DNA from: Coptis chinensis
Taxonomy: Eukaryota > Streptophyta > Magnoliopsida > Ranunculales > Ranunculaceae
Assembly (NCBI GenBank): GCA_015680905.1
Contig: CM027377.1
Coordinates: forward strand, 55,325,501 to 55,389,500
Length of the DNA stretch: 64,000 bases
Direction: 5' to 3'
Shown piece by piece: positions 22,414-34,655 of the stretch (position 1 is the stretch's first letter; every line of letters starts with the position of its first letter). The notes beneath the pieces were generated by a model. That model was not told where the DNA came from. It made no database searches and saw nothing but the letters and a program-made list of their open reading frames with translations. A program made the position numbers and the translations under genes.

Positions 22414-23921
22414 TGATAACTATAAAATATATAGTTTTACTAACGAATAAATGATGAAACTTAAACGCAAGTAAAACTAAAACTATTTTCTTGTCTAAGG
22501 TGTTTTATCAAAGATTTCTACTCTCAATTCTATCGAAATAAAGTTGGAGTAAAAGATTCGTTCCACTCCAAGTTCTTTAGAATTTGTGTTTCCTAAGATT
22601 ATCAAACTACCCAAAGTTAATGAGAGTTTTACGAAATTATACTACGATGCAAATTATACTAACGAGATACAATAATTCAACTACGAAATGCTAAATTAAA
22701 TCTATGATAAGGAATTAGGGAGGATTGATTCCACTTTAACTCGACTTAATTTACTAACGAAGAAACGTCGTAATCCGAATTGCACTACTTTTGCATAACA
22801 ATTGGTTCTTCCTAATCCCTAGTTGTTCATGGTAATCTTTACCAACTAACATCTAGCATTTGAAACAATCAAACCCATTCTCATGATGAACTAATTGTTT
22901 TCTAGAATGGAATGGGAAATCACGACTACTCTACGCTTAACAAAAATCAAGCTTCATCAAGACTTCTTCAACCCCCTCTAATGGAGGTTTAGCCTAGAAT
23001 CATTATGCTATCATTAATATATAAATTCAAGCAAGACATGATATAAAGATTATAACTTTGCTTATTTCAACTCGAATGGAAATTTAATCATGCAAGAGTT
23101 AATTGAATCTAGTAATGACAAATAACTAAATCTATGAATTGAAACTAAAATGATTTAATGGAAAAAATGAAACTAAATTATGAAGAACTAATTAACTTTA
23201 TTGATCTAATGAATAACAATAACAATGATTCAATAACTGAATTTAAAACTAGGTAAAATGAAAAACTAATTAATTTAAAATCTAAATCTAGATCTAAACT
23301 ATTCTCTGATGACTACTTGCTACCTCCTACTAAAGATTGCTTAAGAGTTAAGTCTTGTGTCCTCAAATGGAGGAGACCAGATCCTCATTTTCGTGCATGA
23401 GCTGAGGAGCCATGTTTTGGGCCAGAAAATCGAGCCCAAAACCCCAATTATTTCAGTCCACATAGGCCTTTTCAGCTGAATTTGACTTCCATACACTTTT
23501 CGTCCACTTTTGCTCCTCTGATTGGGTCAAGGCTTGGACCATTGGAAGTCTGATTCCAAGCTGGTCATTTTGACATAAGGTAGGCCCGGTTCTCCGAGGT
23601 CTGAGCACAAAGATACGGTCTTTGGAAGTTTTGCTGACTTTTGTGTGCTGTTTCTACCGCGTTGACTTTGACTTTTCAGCTTTTACCGGGCTTTACAAAG
23701 TCTTTTTCTCCTTGAATCTTGGCCTTAAATCACATATTTTCTAAGCAACCAACCCTTGCTCCTTTATCTCGCCAAAGCAACACATTTCTGCACATAAATG
23801 ACTTCAATGCCTGAAATACATAAAAACACGTATTTAGTGTTAACTCTTATTTATTACTCGCATAATTGGTCTAAAAGTATTATTGTTAACGGGTTAAAAC
23901 TTCAGTTTTGGGCTTTTATCA
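22414..23921 (-). repeat. Outer 3' LTR of element B (LTR1)
   Basis: 1508 bases with TGATAAC...TTTTATCA ends. It is preceded on its inner side by the complement of the polypurine tract (ACCACCCCCAAACAGC). Its outer end has the tggtg target duplication. Confidence 0.9.
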
Positions 23922-25830
23922 AACCACCCCCAAACAGCATTTTGCTTGTCCTTAAGCAAATATGAGAAATTAGAATAAGTGACCAAAAATGGAGTTCTAA
24001 CTACTCTCGTTTTGCCGAGTGCGATTGCATTGACCATATGCAACAAGGCCTTAAACCACTAGGAATTCCCTAGTGGACGAGTTATAGCCTCGTGAGAGTT
24101 TTCCAGCGAAGGTACTCATAAACTTCATCTATACTACAACGACTAAAAATAAAACTATTGTTTCCTTATTTATGCTCCCAATTGTCTATATATCTCACTA
24201 GCAATGAATAAAGAATAATCAAGTCGAAACCTAAGCAAATATATGCATAATAATCAATCATCTACCAATAAACATATATAGAATGAGTATTGCTATGAAA
24301 TGCACTAGCAGGTCCGTTTATGAAAACTCGGAATAACGTCCTTAAGTAGGTCCTCACATAAATGTCAAGACAAAAACCACTCTGATTTTTCCGCTCAAAT
24401 TTCGCTACTCTAGTGTGCGGTGGGCACACTTTACCTTACAATCTCAATGACACACAAGAAAGCCGGAGTTGATCAAACACATCTGCCACTTACTATCATA
24501 CTAACCTATTCCTAATTGAGCTAGAGGTCTTTATTAGGTGTTGCGGGGATTAGGAGATGGTTTAAGAAGGAAGAAAATGGATATTCGAAAAGGACAAGTC
24601 TGAGATAATAGAGTCTTCATATTATGTAACTAGAGAAAATCTTGTTATTTACTTTTGCTTCTACACATTGTTTCCATCCTTAGCCATTTTTTTTTCTTTT
24701 TCTTTGGCTTTTGACTCCTTCGATTCTATTTTTGGAGTTCTAACTCTTTATTTCCTTTTATTTGTTTATTTTTTTTTATTTGGATGGAAACTTTCTTTTC
24801 TTATCTAAAGCGACTAACAAATTCTTGATTCTAAAGGTTTTTCTCTTTTCTATTCTTCATCTCTATTCTCAGACTCATACAAAGAATGGGTAGGCTGATT
24901 TTTTATTTTATTTTATTTTGTTTTTTTTATAAAAGGGTAAAGGATTTGTGGTTTATGAAAGGCTAAAGAAAGGTTCAGAGGGGTAACTAGCGAAAATTAA
25001 TTCATATATTTGAATTTCTGGCTATATCGATCCAAAGAGGGCCTAAATTCTCGCTTAGGATATGGTATAGGGATCAAACAAGTGGATGTGTGATTTCTCT
25101 ATCCGGATTTTACTTCTCCCTTGTGTCATTTCTCAAATATTTCACTCATATAAGGCTTTAAGCTATATTCTCACAGAATTTGTAGAATAAGTACTCTAGC
25201 CTAGATTTCAGAAACTTACTGCCAAACAATCATAGATACTTATATAATATATTTATAGATATATGCAAAGATTGTTACTTACATATTAACCTAAGTTTCT
25301 AAAAATTATTCTAATGCAAAAGCTACGTGAGACTTCTAGATTATTTAGAGCATAGAGAAAGAAAACAATACCCATATTCCTAAGTGCATAGCATAACTTT
25401 TTATTTATATTTTTGAAATTTTGAAATTTTTATTAGAGAACAAGTGCATATTATACATATTTAGATCCTAACAGATGCCTTAATTACACAAGTTTCTATT
25501 CCTCAAAGTATTTAAATAAAAAAGGTAGAGAAATACCATGGAGACGTGTGAAATTCTAGAACATCTGCAAAACAAAGTTAAAACATACTAATATAGAAAA
25601 AGAAAAATAGACGCAACTCTATATGAGTTCCACCCGTTATGGGGTTAACTAGAATTAAATTGCTTAGGACATAAGCAGACACTAATTGAAACTAAAAACA
25701 TACCTTAACTCCCGCGTTTAATCGTCATCCTCCTCATCTTCACTAAAGGAATGAGGTTCCTTCGCATCCTTCCACGCCATGGTGATTTGCCAGGCTTCAC
25801 GCCATTTATCATCTACTATAGCTAACCTAT
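23922..25830 (-). repeat. First copy of the 3' internal region of element B with the ORF-B C-terminus
   Basis: It matches 27337-29248 and the 3' regions of elements A and C, and contains the inverted repeat CCACTAGG...CCTAGTGG near 24055-24075. At 25830-25720 the minus strand encodes the C-terminal end of ORF-B (RLAIVDDKWREAWQITMAW, acidic tail, stop). It ends at cctat (25826-25830), exactly where LTR2 starts. About 27 bases present near 28930 are missing here near 25500. Confidence 0.85.
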
Positions 25831-27336
25831 TGATAACATAAAATGATAGTTTTACCCACGAATAAATGATAAAACTTGGTCGCAAGTAAAACTAAAACTT
25901 AACTTGAGTGTTATAGGTGTTTTCTCAAAGATTTCTACTCTCGATTCTATCGAAATAGAGTTGGAGTAAAAGAATCGTTCCACTCCTAGTTCTTTAGAAT
26001 TCGCATTTCCTAAGATATCAATCTATCCAAAGTTAATGAGAGTTTTATGAAATTATACTACGATGCAAATTATACTAACGAGATATGAGAATTCAACAAC
26101 GAAATGCTAAATTGAATCTATGATAAGAAATTAGGGGGGATTGATTCCACCTTAACTCGACTTAATTTACTAACGAAGAAACGTCGTAATCCCAATTGAA
26201 CTATTTTCGCATAAAAATTGGTTCTTCCTAATCTCTAGTTGTTCATGGTAATCTCTACCAACTAACATCTAGCATGTGAAACAATCAAACCTATTCTCAT
26301 GGTGAACTAATTGTTTTCTAGAATGGAATTGGAAATCACGACTATTCTACGCTTAACAAAAATCAATCTTCATCAAGGCTTCTTCAACCCCCTCTAATGG
26401 AGGTTTAGCCTAGAATCATTATGCTATCATTAATATATAAATTCAAGCAAGATATGATATAAAGATTATAACTTTGCTTATTTCAACTCAAATGGAAATT
26501 TAATCATGCAAGAATTAATTGAAACTAGTAATGACAAATAGCTAAATCTATGAATTAAAACTAAAATGATTTAATGGAAAAAATGAAACTAAATTATAAA
26601 GAACTAATTAACTTTATTGATCTAATGAATAGCAATAACAATGATTCAATAACTGAATTTAAAACAAGGTAAAATGAAAAACTAATTAATTTAAAATCAA
26701 AATCTAGATCTAAACTATTCTTTAATGACTACTTGCTGCCTCCTACAAAAGATTGTTTAAGAGTTAATTCTTGTGTTCTCAAATGGAGGAGACCAGATCC
26801 ATTTTTTCGTGCATTGGCTGAGGAGCCATGTTTCGGGTCGGAAAATCGAGCGCAAAACCCAATTTCTTTAGTCCAAATAGGCCTTTTTTAGCTTGATTTT
26901 ACTTCCACAGACTTTTTGTCCACTTATGCTCCTCTGATTGGGTTAAGGCTTGGACCATTGGAAATCTGATTCCAAGCCGGTCGTTTTGACATAAGGTAGG
27001 CCCAATTCCAAGGTTTGAGCTCAAAGATATGGTCTTGGGAAGTTCTGCTGACTTTTGTGTGTTGTTTCTGCCCGCGTTGACTTTGACTTTTCAGCTTCTA
27101 CCCGGCTTTACAAAGGCTTTTTCTCCTTGAATCTTGGCCTTTAATCACAGAACTTCTTAGCAACTAACCCTTGCTCCTTTATCTCGCCAAAACGACATAT
27201 TTCTGCACATAAATGACTTTAATGCCTGAAATACATAAAAACACATAATCAGCATTAACTTTTATTTATTACTCACATATTTGGTCTAAAAGTATTATTG
27301 TTAATTGGTTAAAACTACAGTTTTGGGCTTTTATGA
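25831..27336 (-). repeat. Middle LTR of element B (LTR2)
   Basis: 1506 bases, TGATAACATA...TTTTATGA (terminal C to G change). Its left end is LTR3-like (AAAATGATAGTTTTACCCAC, then ACTTGGTCGCAAG) and differs from LTR1. Its right end abuts the polypurine-tract complement, as LTR1 does. This is the pattern expected for a crossover product between LTR1 and LTR3. Confidence 0.85.
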
Positions 27337-29248
27337 AACCACCCCCAAACAGCATTTTGCTTGTCCTCAAGCAAATATCAGAAATTAGAAAAAGTGAACA
27401 AAAATGGAGTTCTAACTATTCTCGTTTCGCCGAGTGCGATTGCATTGACCATATGCAACAAGGTTTTAAACCACTAGGAATTCCCTAGTGGACGAGTTAT
27501 AGCCTTGTGAGAGTTTTCTAGTGAAGGTACTCACAAACTTCATCTATACTACAACGACTAAGAAATAAAACTATTGTTTCCTTATTTATGCTCCCAATAG
27601 TTTATATATCTCACTAGCAATGAATAAAGAATAATCGAGTCGAAACCTAAGCTAATATATGCATAATAATCAATCATCTACGAAAAAACATATATACAAT
27701 GAGTAATACTATGAAATGCACTAGCAGGTCCGTTTCCAAAACTTCGAATTAGCGTCCTTAAGTAGGTCCTCACATAAATGTCAAGACAAAAACCACTCTG
27801 ATTTTTCCAATCAAGTTTCGCTACTCCAGTGTGCAGTGGACACACTTTACCTTACAATGTCAATGACACACAAGAAAGTTGGAGTCGATCAAACACATCT
27901 GCCACTTACTATCACACTAACCTATTCCTAATTGAGCTAGAGGTCTTTATTAGGTGTTGCGGGGATTAGGAGATGGTTTAAGAAGGAAGAAAATAATTAT
28001 TCAAAAAGGACAAGTCTGAGATAATAGAGTCTTCATATTATGTAACTAGAGAAAACCTTGTTCTTTACTTCTGATTCTACACATTGTTTCCATCCTTAGC
28101 CATTTTTTTTTCTTTTTCTTTGGCTTTTGACTCCTTTGATTCTATTTTTGGAGTTCTAACTCTTTATTTCCTTTTATTTGTTTGTTTATTTATTTTTATT
28201 TGGATGGAAAATTTATTTTCTTATCTGAAGCGACTAACAAATTCTTGATTTCAAAAGTTTTTCTCTTTTCTATTCTTCATCTCTATTCTCAGACTCATTC
28301 AAAGAATGGGTAGGCTTTTTTTTTTTTTAATTATTTTTATTTTGTTTTGTTTTTGTAACAGGATAAAGGATTTGCGGTTTATGAAAGGCTAAAGAAAGGC
28401 TCAGAGGGGCAACTAGCAGAAATTAATTCATAGGTTTGGATTTTCTTGTTATATCGATCCAAAGAGGGCCTAAATTCTCGCTTAAGATATGGTATAGTGA
28501 TCAAGCAAGTGGACGTGTGATTTCTCTATCCGGATTTTACTTCTCCCTTGTGTTATTTCTCAAATGTTTCACTTATATAAGGCTTTAGGCTATATTCTCA
28601 TAGGATTTGTAGAATAAGTACTCTAGCTTAGATTTCAGAAACTTACTGCCAAACAATCATAGATACTTATGTAATATATTTATAGATAGATGCAAAGATT
28701 ATTATTACCTACATATTAACCTAAGTTTCTAAAAATTATTCTAATGCAAAAGGTGCATAAGACTTCTAGATTATTTAGAGCATAGAGAAAGAAAACAATA
28801 CCCATATTCCTAAGTGTATAGCATAACTTTTTATTCATATTTTTGAAATTTTTGAATTTTTACTAGAAAACAAGTGCATACTATATATATCTATATCCTA
28901 ACAGATGCCTTAATTACACGTGTTTCTATGCCCTCCCCAAACAAGAAGCATGTTTTGTTCTCAAAGTATTTAAATAAAAAGGGTAGAGAAATACCATGGA
29001 AACGCGTGAAATTCTAGAACATCTGCAAAACAAAGTTAAAACATACTAATATATATTAACTCTATATGAGTTCCACCCGTTATGGGGTTAACTAGAATTA
29101 AATTGCTTAGGACATAAACAGGACACTAAAAACTAAAAACTTACCTTAACTAAATTCATCATCCTTCTCATCTTCAATAAAGAAATGAAATCACGCCATG
29201 GTGATTTGCGGGCTTCACGCCATTTGTCATCTACTTTAGCTAACCTAT
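27337..29248 (-). repeat. Second copy of the 3' internal region of element B
   Basis: Duplicate of 23922-25830, again ending in the ORF-B C-terminal codons (here frameshifted) and cctat at 29244-29248. LTR2 plus this region is 3418 bases, against 3417 for LTR1 plus the first copy. Confidence 0.85.
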
Positions 29249-30721
29249 TGATAGCGTAAAATGATAGTTTTACCCACAAATAAATGAAACTTGGTCGCAA
29301 GTAAAACTAAAACTTGACTTGAGTGTTAAGGTGTTTTATCAAAGATTTCTACTCTCGATTCTATCGAAATAGAGTTGGAGGAAAAAAGATTCGTTCCACT
29401 CCTAGTTCTTTTAGAATTAGCATTTCCTAAGATTATCAATCTATCCAAAGTTAATGAGAGTTTTACAAAATTATACTAAGATGCAAATTATACTAATGAG
29501 ATATGATAATTCAACTCTGAAATGCTAAATTGAATCTATGATAAGGAATTAGGGTGGAATGATTCCACCTTAACTTGACTTAATTTACTACTTGAAGAAG
29601 CGTCAGTAATCCAAATTAAACTGCTTTAGGATAACAATAGGTTCTTCATAATCCCTAGTTGTTCATGGTAATCTCTACCAACTAACATCGAGCATGTGAA
29701 AAATCAAACCCATTCTCATGGTGAACTAATTATTTTCTAGAATGGAATAATTCTCGGCTTAACAAAAAAAGCTTCATCAAGGCTTCTTCAACCCCCTCTA
29801 AACTAGAAATTATGCTATCATTAATATATAAATTCAAGCAAGACATGATATAAAGATTATAACTTTGCTTATTTCAAAAATGAAAATTTAATCATGCAAG
29901 AATTAATTGGCTGGTAATGACAAATAACTAAATTTATGAATTGAAACTAAAATGATTTAATGGAAAAAATGAAACTAAATTATGAAGAACTAATTAACTT
30001 TACTGATCTAATGAATAGCAATAACAATGATTGAATAATTGAATTTAAAACAAGGTAAAATGAAAAACTAATTAATTTAAAATCTAAATCTAGATCTAAA
30101 CTATTCTCTAATGGCTACTTGCTACCTCCTACTAAAGATTGCTTATGAGTTAAGTCTTGTGTCCTAAAATGGAGGAGATCAGATCCACATTTTCGTGCAT
30201 GGGCTGAGGAGCCATGTTTTGGGTCGGAAAATCGAGCCCAAAACCCAATTTCTTAAGTCCACATAGGCCTTTTCAGCTAGATTTGACTTCCATAGACTTT
30301 TCATCCACTTTTGCTTTTCTGATTGGGTCATGGCTTAGACCATTGGAAAGACGGTTCCAAGACGGTCGTTTTGACATAAGGTAGGACCAATTCCGAGGTA
30401 TGAGTCCAAAGATACGGTCTTCGAATGTTCTGCTGACTTTTATGTGTTGTTTCTGCCCGCGTTGACTTTGACTTTTCTTCTTTTACCGGGCTTTACATAG
30501 GCTTTTTCTCCTTGAATCTTGGCCTTTAATCACAGAACCTCTTAGCAACCAACTCTTGCTCCTTTATCTCGCCAAAGCGACATATTTCTGCACATAATTG
30601 ACTTCAATTCCTAAAATACATAAAAACACGTAATCGACATTAACTCTTATTTGTTATTCGCATAATTGGTCTAAAAGTATTATTGTTAAGGGGTTAAAAC
30701 TTCAGTTTTGGGCTATTATCA
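29249..30721 (-). repeat. Solo LTR inserted in ORF-B of element B (LTR3)
   Basis: 1473 bases, TGATAGCG...CTATTATCA, flanked by cctat on both sides (29244-29248 and 30722-30726). It interrupts ORF-B between VLDR and LAKVDD. It has no internal region, so it looks like a solo LTR left by recombination of an Athila copy that landed in element B. Confidence 0.88.
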
Positions 30722-31533
30722 CCTATCAAGCACCATTTCCTCTGATTGGGTGTAAGGAGCAACTTGATTAGGTTGTATCCTCCACCCTGGCCAAGTCATT
30801 TCACGGAAAGATCGAATAATACAATTAGTGGGTCTCACAATATCGACCCCAACCCAATCTGTGAAGCGGCACAAAAAATAGGGAAGAAACATAACATAAT
30901 ACGTCAAATTAAAACAGGCATAAGAAGGTACTTATGCCTCTTGCTATGGGCTCGGGCTAAACTAGACATTAGGGTCTGGTGAATATCATAGATTGTACGT
31001 CCCCCTGCTAAAGCAAGGAAAATATCACAAGTTTCGTCATTCACAGAAGAATAATGCCATTCCCCTCTAATGTTTAGCTTGATCTAAAACAGTAAAGTGC
31101 CCATGTTAATAGATAGGCTACCAAGGGCGACGTTATAATCCCCTTGGTCCTCTATCCTAAAGATTCCTGCCCCATAATGCTCATGCAAATCCTCATAGTT
31201 ATACATGTACATATTATCTACCAAATAGGCCCATGAGTCTTGTATTTCAGTGGGCATAGCAAGTCCAAGAACAAAGGCTAGCAAGAACCTGGAAATTTCC
31301 ATCGGTTCATCCCCAATGGTGATGGAGAACACTTGTTCTCCATCTGGTCTATCAAAAAACTTACAATTATCCTAAAAACAAAATGCAAGTGTGGGAGAAT
31401 AAAGTTCATCAGCTCTTACTATTAGCGGTTCCCAGCCTACGTGTATGATCACCTCGCGAAACCATGTACCATAAGCATCACTTTGGAACAAGTTTTCAAA
31501 AGACTGTTCCAGTATGATACGAGGAGATGTCAT
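30722..31533 (-). pseudogene. ORF-B of element B, truncated by the solo LTR
   Basis: The ATG at 31533 opens MTSPRIILEQSFENLFQSDAYGTWFREVIIHVGWEPL. After a stop near 31372 the frame continues GEQVFSITIGDEPMEISRFLLAFVLG, DSWAYLVDNMYMYNYEDLHEHYGAGIFR and SLSINMGTLLF. Further pieces read RHKYLLMPVLI and DIVRPTNCIIRSFREMTWPGW. It is clearly homologous to ORF-B of elements A and C but more diverged, so element B belongs to a separate subfamily. The C-terminal codons lie beyond the inserted LTR at 29248-29150. Confidence 0.75.
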
Positions 31534-31604
31534 CACAAAACTACTTTCTAGCACAACTGCAACGGTCCTGGAATAATCCACGAAAAATTGGAATTTTTCG
31601 TGTC

Positions 31605-31916
31605 AACGGAGGTCAGGGCGCGGGGTTGCTCAACCTAAGCCTTGTATGGGCGCGGGTCGCGCTCCGGAGAATTTGGAGTTACAGTGTTTTGGGCGCGGGT
31701 CACGCTCAGGTTTGGTCTTGGGAGGGCGCGGTTATGCTCAAGGGAAAACTGGACTTACAGTGTTTTGAGCGCAGGTGGCGCTCTATTGAGGCGCAGGTGC
31801 ACTCCGAGCTGCTTGAGTGCTGAAGTGAGAAGGAAAAGAAGGAAAATTTGGGAGTGAAAGGTGAAAGATGAAAGTGATAGATGTGAGTTTTGTGTGAAGA
31901 ATGAATAAAGTTTATA
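31605..31916 (-). promoter_or_regulatory. ORF-B leader of element B: TATA box and GC-rich hairpin array
   Basis: On the minus strand TATAAA (31916-31911) is followed by a leader and then by GC-rich units between about 31805 and 31610, for example GAGCGTGACCCGCGCCC and GAGCGCGACCCGCGCCC, separated by AACACTGTAA words. The order (TATA, array, ORF-B ATG at 31533) is the same as in elements A and C. Confidence 0.6.
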
Positions 31917-32399
31917 GAGGTTTTGGGTTTCCAAAACGAATCGGGAAGTTGCCAAAAAGTTTTAAGGCAATTGCCGGAAACAAAAAAATTCCAAAACCGA
32001 AAATAGAAACAATCCATATTCTTGATTCTAAAACAACTCTAATATCTTTTAGATTGAATTTAGAATAGTAACTTCTAAACTCTTTTAGATTTCATCCTAC
32101 AACAACATCTAATCATAGGTATGCCAATATCGGCAATATTCCTAACAATCACTCCAAAACAACTTCTAAAATTGAGGATCATATAAAAATCATGCTAGAA
32201 TAAATAATACCACCCCCAAACAATTCGGGAAGGTGGGATTAACAATAAAATCAACGCACAATTTAAAAGAACCAAATTAAATTCAAATTCAAATTCAAAT
32301 TCAAATTCAAATACAATTAACTACCGAATTCAAATTTAACTACAAAATTCAAAAATTAACATCCGAACTAAATAAAAACAAATACAAAAAAATATCAAC

Positions 32400-33500
32400 T
32401 CATAATATCCCTAAACAACGTGCTCCTGGTAGTGGATGGCACATGAGAAGGAGTGACTCCTGAGCTCTCGATGGGCCAAAGCCATCCGTCTGCTTGGGCG
32501 GCGGCGACGCGTGCCTTCACAAAGCCTCCTCAGAAGAAGAACCCCCCCTGGGGTGGGAAGCGTTCACGCATATCTTCACAGAACTTTTGATGACCTTCCA
32601 TCTCAGGCCTTTATCTCCTCCCAACACTCATCCTCGCGCTGGGCGCGAGTGTCTTAGTTACGATGGATGGCAGCTTGTCGAGTCCGGAGATCTCCACAAA
32701 TAGTGTTGAGAGAACGCATGCCACGATGAAGCACCAACATGCGTTGTGTATCAGACGTACACCTCTCCAAGGCATCGACATCAAAACATGTCGTGTCCTC
32801 ATCATCCTCCAAGTCATCCTCCGACTCATCCTCTTCAGCTACCCTCTCTTCAGGCAACCTCCACGTCTTTTGGATACACTCCGTATAAATAGTAGGATTT
32901 TGGTGCCTCTTCAGGTAAATCTAATCAGACTTCAGAGTCGCTCTCAAGGTCATCATGATCTTCATTATCAAAATAGGGAAAGGTGCAATACTCTTCCCGA
33001 CTCCTCTAATCATAGATCAAAAACTCGAGGATACAGAAATCATACTCTCTCGTCTGGAGTATCCAAAGCACGTGGAGACAATTCAGGCTGATGTCACTGA
33101 CTTTCTCCTTTCCAATGACATTCCTCCCAATCCACTGAGCGACAGCCAGCTGGTTGGTTCGCAGAGACGACTGGCTAACATAATGCGAGCTCGCATTGTA
33201 GTTACCCTCCAAAACCATCTCGTTCATCAAAGGCTCTATCCCAGTAAATTGGGATTCCTACACTGTTGCTACTAGAGTGCGTCTTTTCTCCATGCCGAAG
33301 ATACGAGCCAACAAATTTCTATCCATTTCTCCCCTTACTTTATTTACCTTCACAAAAATTTTATTTCCAACCAACTCCCTCGTCCTATAAAATTGTTGGA
33401 CCAAATCTTCGTGATAATAATCGTTCGTCGTATACCACAAATGGCTCCAATCCCTACGAGTCATCTCCTCACTGTAAAATGGTGCAAAGTGGAAGGGCAT
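32400..33500 (-). pseudogene. ORF-A of element B (diverged, broken)
   Basis: The minus strand reads MPFHFAPFYSEEMTRRDWSHLWYTTNDYYHEDLVQQFYRTRELVGNKIF (33500-33350). It continues in other frames with MNEMVLEGNYNASSHYV, LRTNQLAVAQWIGRNVIGKEKVSD (33230-33095) and YDFCILEFLIYD. An acidic stretch follows (DESEDDLEDDEDTTCFDVDALERC, 32830-32760) and then a region matching the coiled-coil part. Here AVAQ-W-IGRN has a tryptophan codon where element C has TAG, which shows that the element C stop is a mutation. The function is unknown. Confidence 0.65.
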
Positions 33501-34655
33501 AAATTCTTGTTATTGCAAAATTCTCCATCTTTGACCCATTGGAGTTTTGATAGGATTTGTGGGTTTGAATAAGGTAGGGAGACGAGTTTTGAAACAAACT
33601 CACTAAAAGTAATGGGAGGAGGCACAGTGGTGGTGGTGGCAGTTCGAAATTTGTTAATTTTTTTTATATTTTTTTGGTATTCCAAAAGGTCGAAATTGGT
33701 GGGGGAATGTTTTGGAGAAGATTTGAAGTTGTTTTAAATTGTTGGGCGTGGGTGTTGTTAATTTTTTTTTTTTTTTTTTAAAAAAAAAATTTAGTTAGGG
33801 TTTGTAAAGCTTTGCTAATGGCGGTGGAGAAAAGGAAAAATCACGATCTATTTTGGTTTGAAGGAAGGGGATGCACGTGCGTGGCATGTGCATGCGAGAT
33901 TTGGGCCCAAGCCAAATTCGATTTTCGAAATTTGTCGATTTTTTGCGCAACTTCAAACTAAAATTGCCACTTCGTTACCGATCCGATTTTTGCTAATGAG
34001 CTTTGGAAATGATCAGGAGAGAATTTTCAATCCAATGATCCATAAAACACTCTATTCCAACCACTTGTGACATATAAGAAGATGGAAAGTGCCTCAAAGT
34101 GCGTGCGTGATGTAAGTTATGCGAACGAATGAAATCTAAATTCATCGATAATGTCAACCCGAATCAAAATATGATTAAACGGCCTAAGTAACAAAAATGA
34201 AAAGTTTAGCAATCACAGATGGAAAGCCCGAGACCCCACCCCCAAACAAATTTTAGACAAGAGATGTTAGAAAATTTGTTTTAAACGTAGGTCTTTTAAA
34301 GTCAGATTCCCGAGACTTCCTAGATTACTATTTTTGTGATTTTAGAATTTTAGAATTTTTATGAATAAGATTTAATATAAGAAAAATGAAAAACAATAAA
34401 GACATAATTCACACTATAGAGAAACATGACTCAAAAATCGAGAAAACATACAAGAGTGGAAAACGGGAATTATGTTAACCGTGGACTTAGGTTCCTATAC
34501 TTACAACCACACACTCCATAGGGAGGGCCCGGTTACCTAAATGGTGCACTAACCAATATATGAAAGTGTAAGGAAGTACACCAAACAACAAAATGAGCCG
34601 TTTATAGTCATATACTCGAGACTTTAACGAATAAATGGATATCTATATATATACC
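33501..34655 (-). other. Spacer between the replaced pol region and ORF-A in element B
   Basis: Non-coding. It holds T/A runs near 33760-33790 and the block conserved just after integrase in A and C (GGGCCCTCCCTATGGAGTG complement near 34510-34530). This block shows that the missing RT-integrase segment ends before about 34590. Confidence 0.6.

Noticed and set aside
23922-29248. Possible CRISPR-like or satellite array, because similar blocks recur
   Set aside because: The repetition is one 3.4 kb unit present twice, explained by LTR and 3' region duplication.
31527-31857. Plus-strand frames at the ORF-B leader of element B
   Set aside because: They cross the GC array on the antisense strand and are not conserved in A or C.
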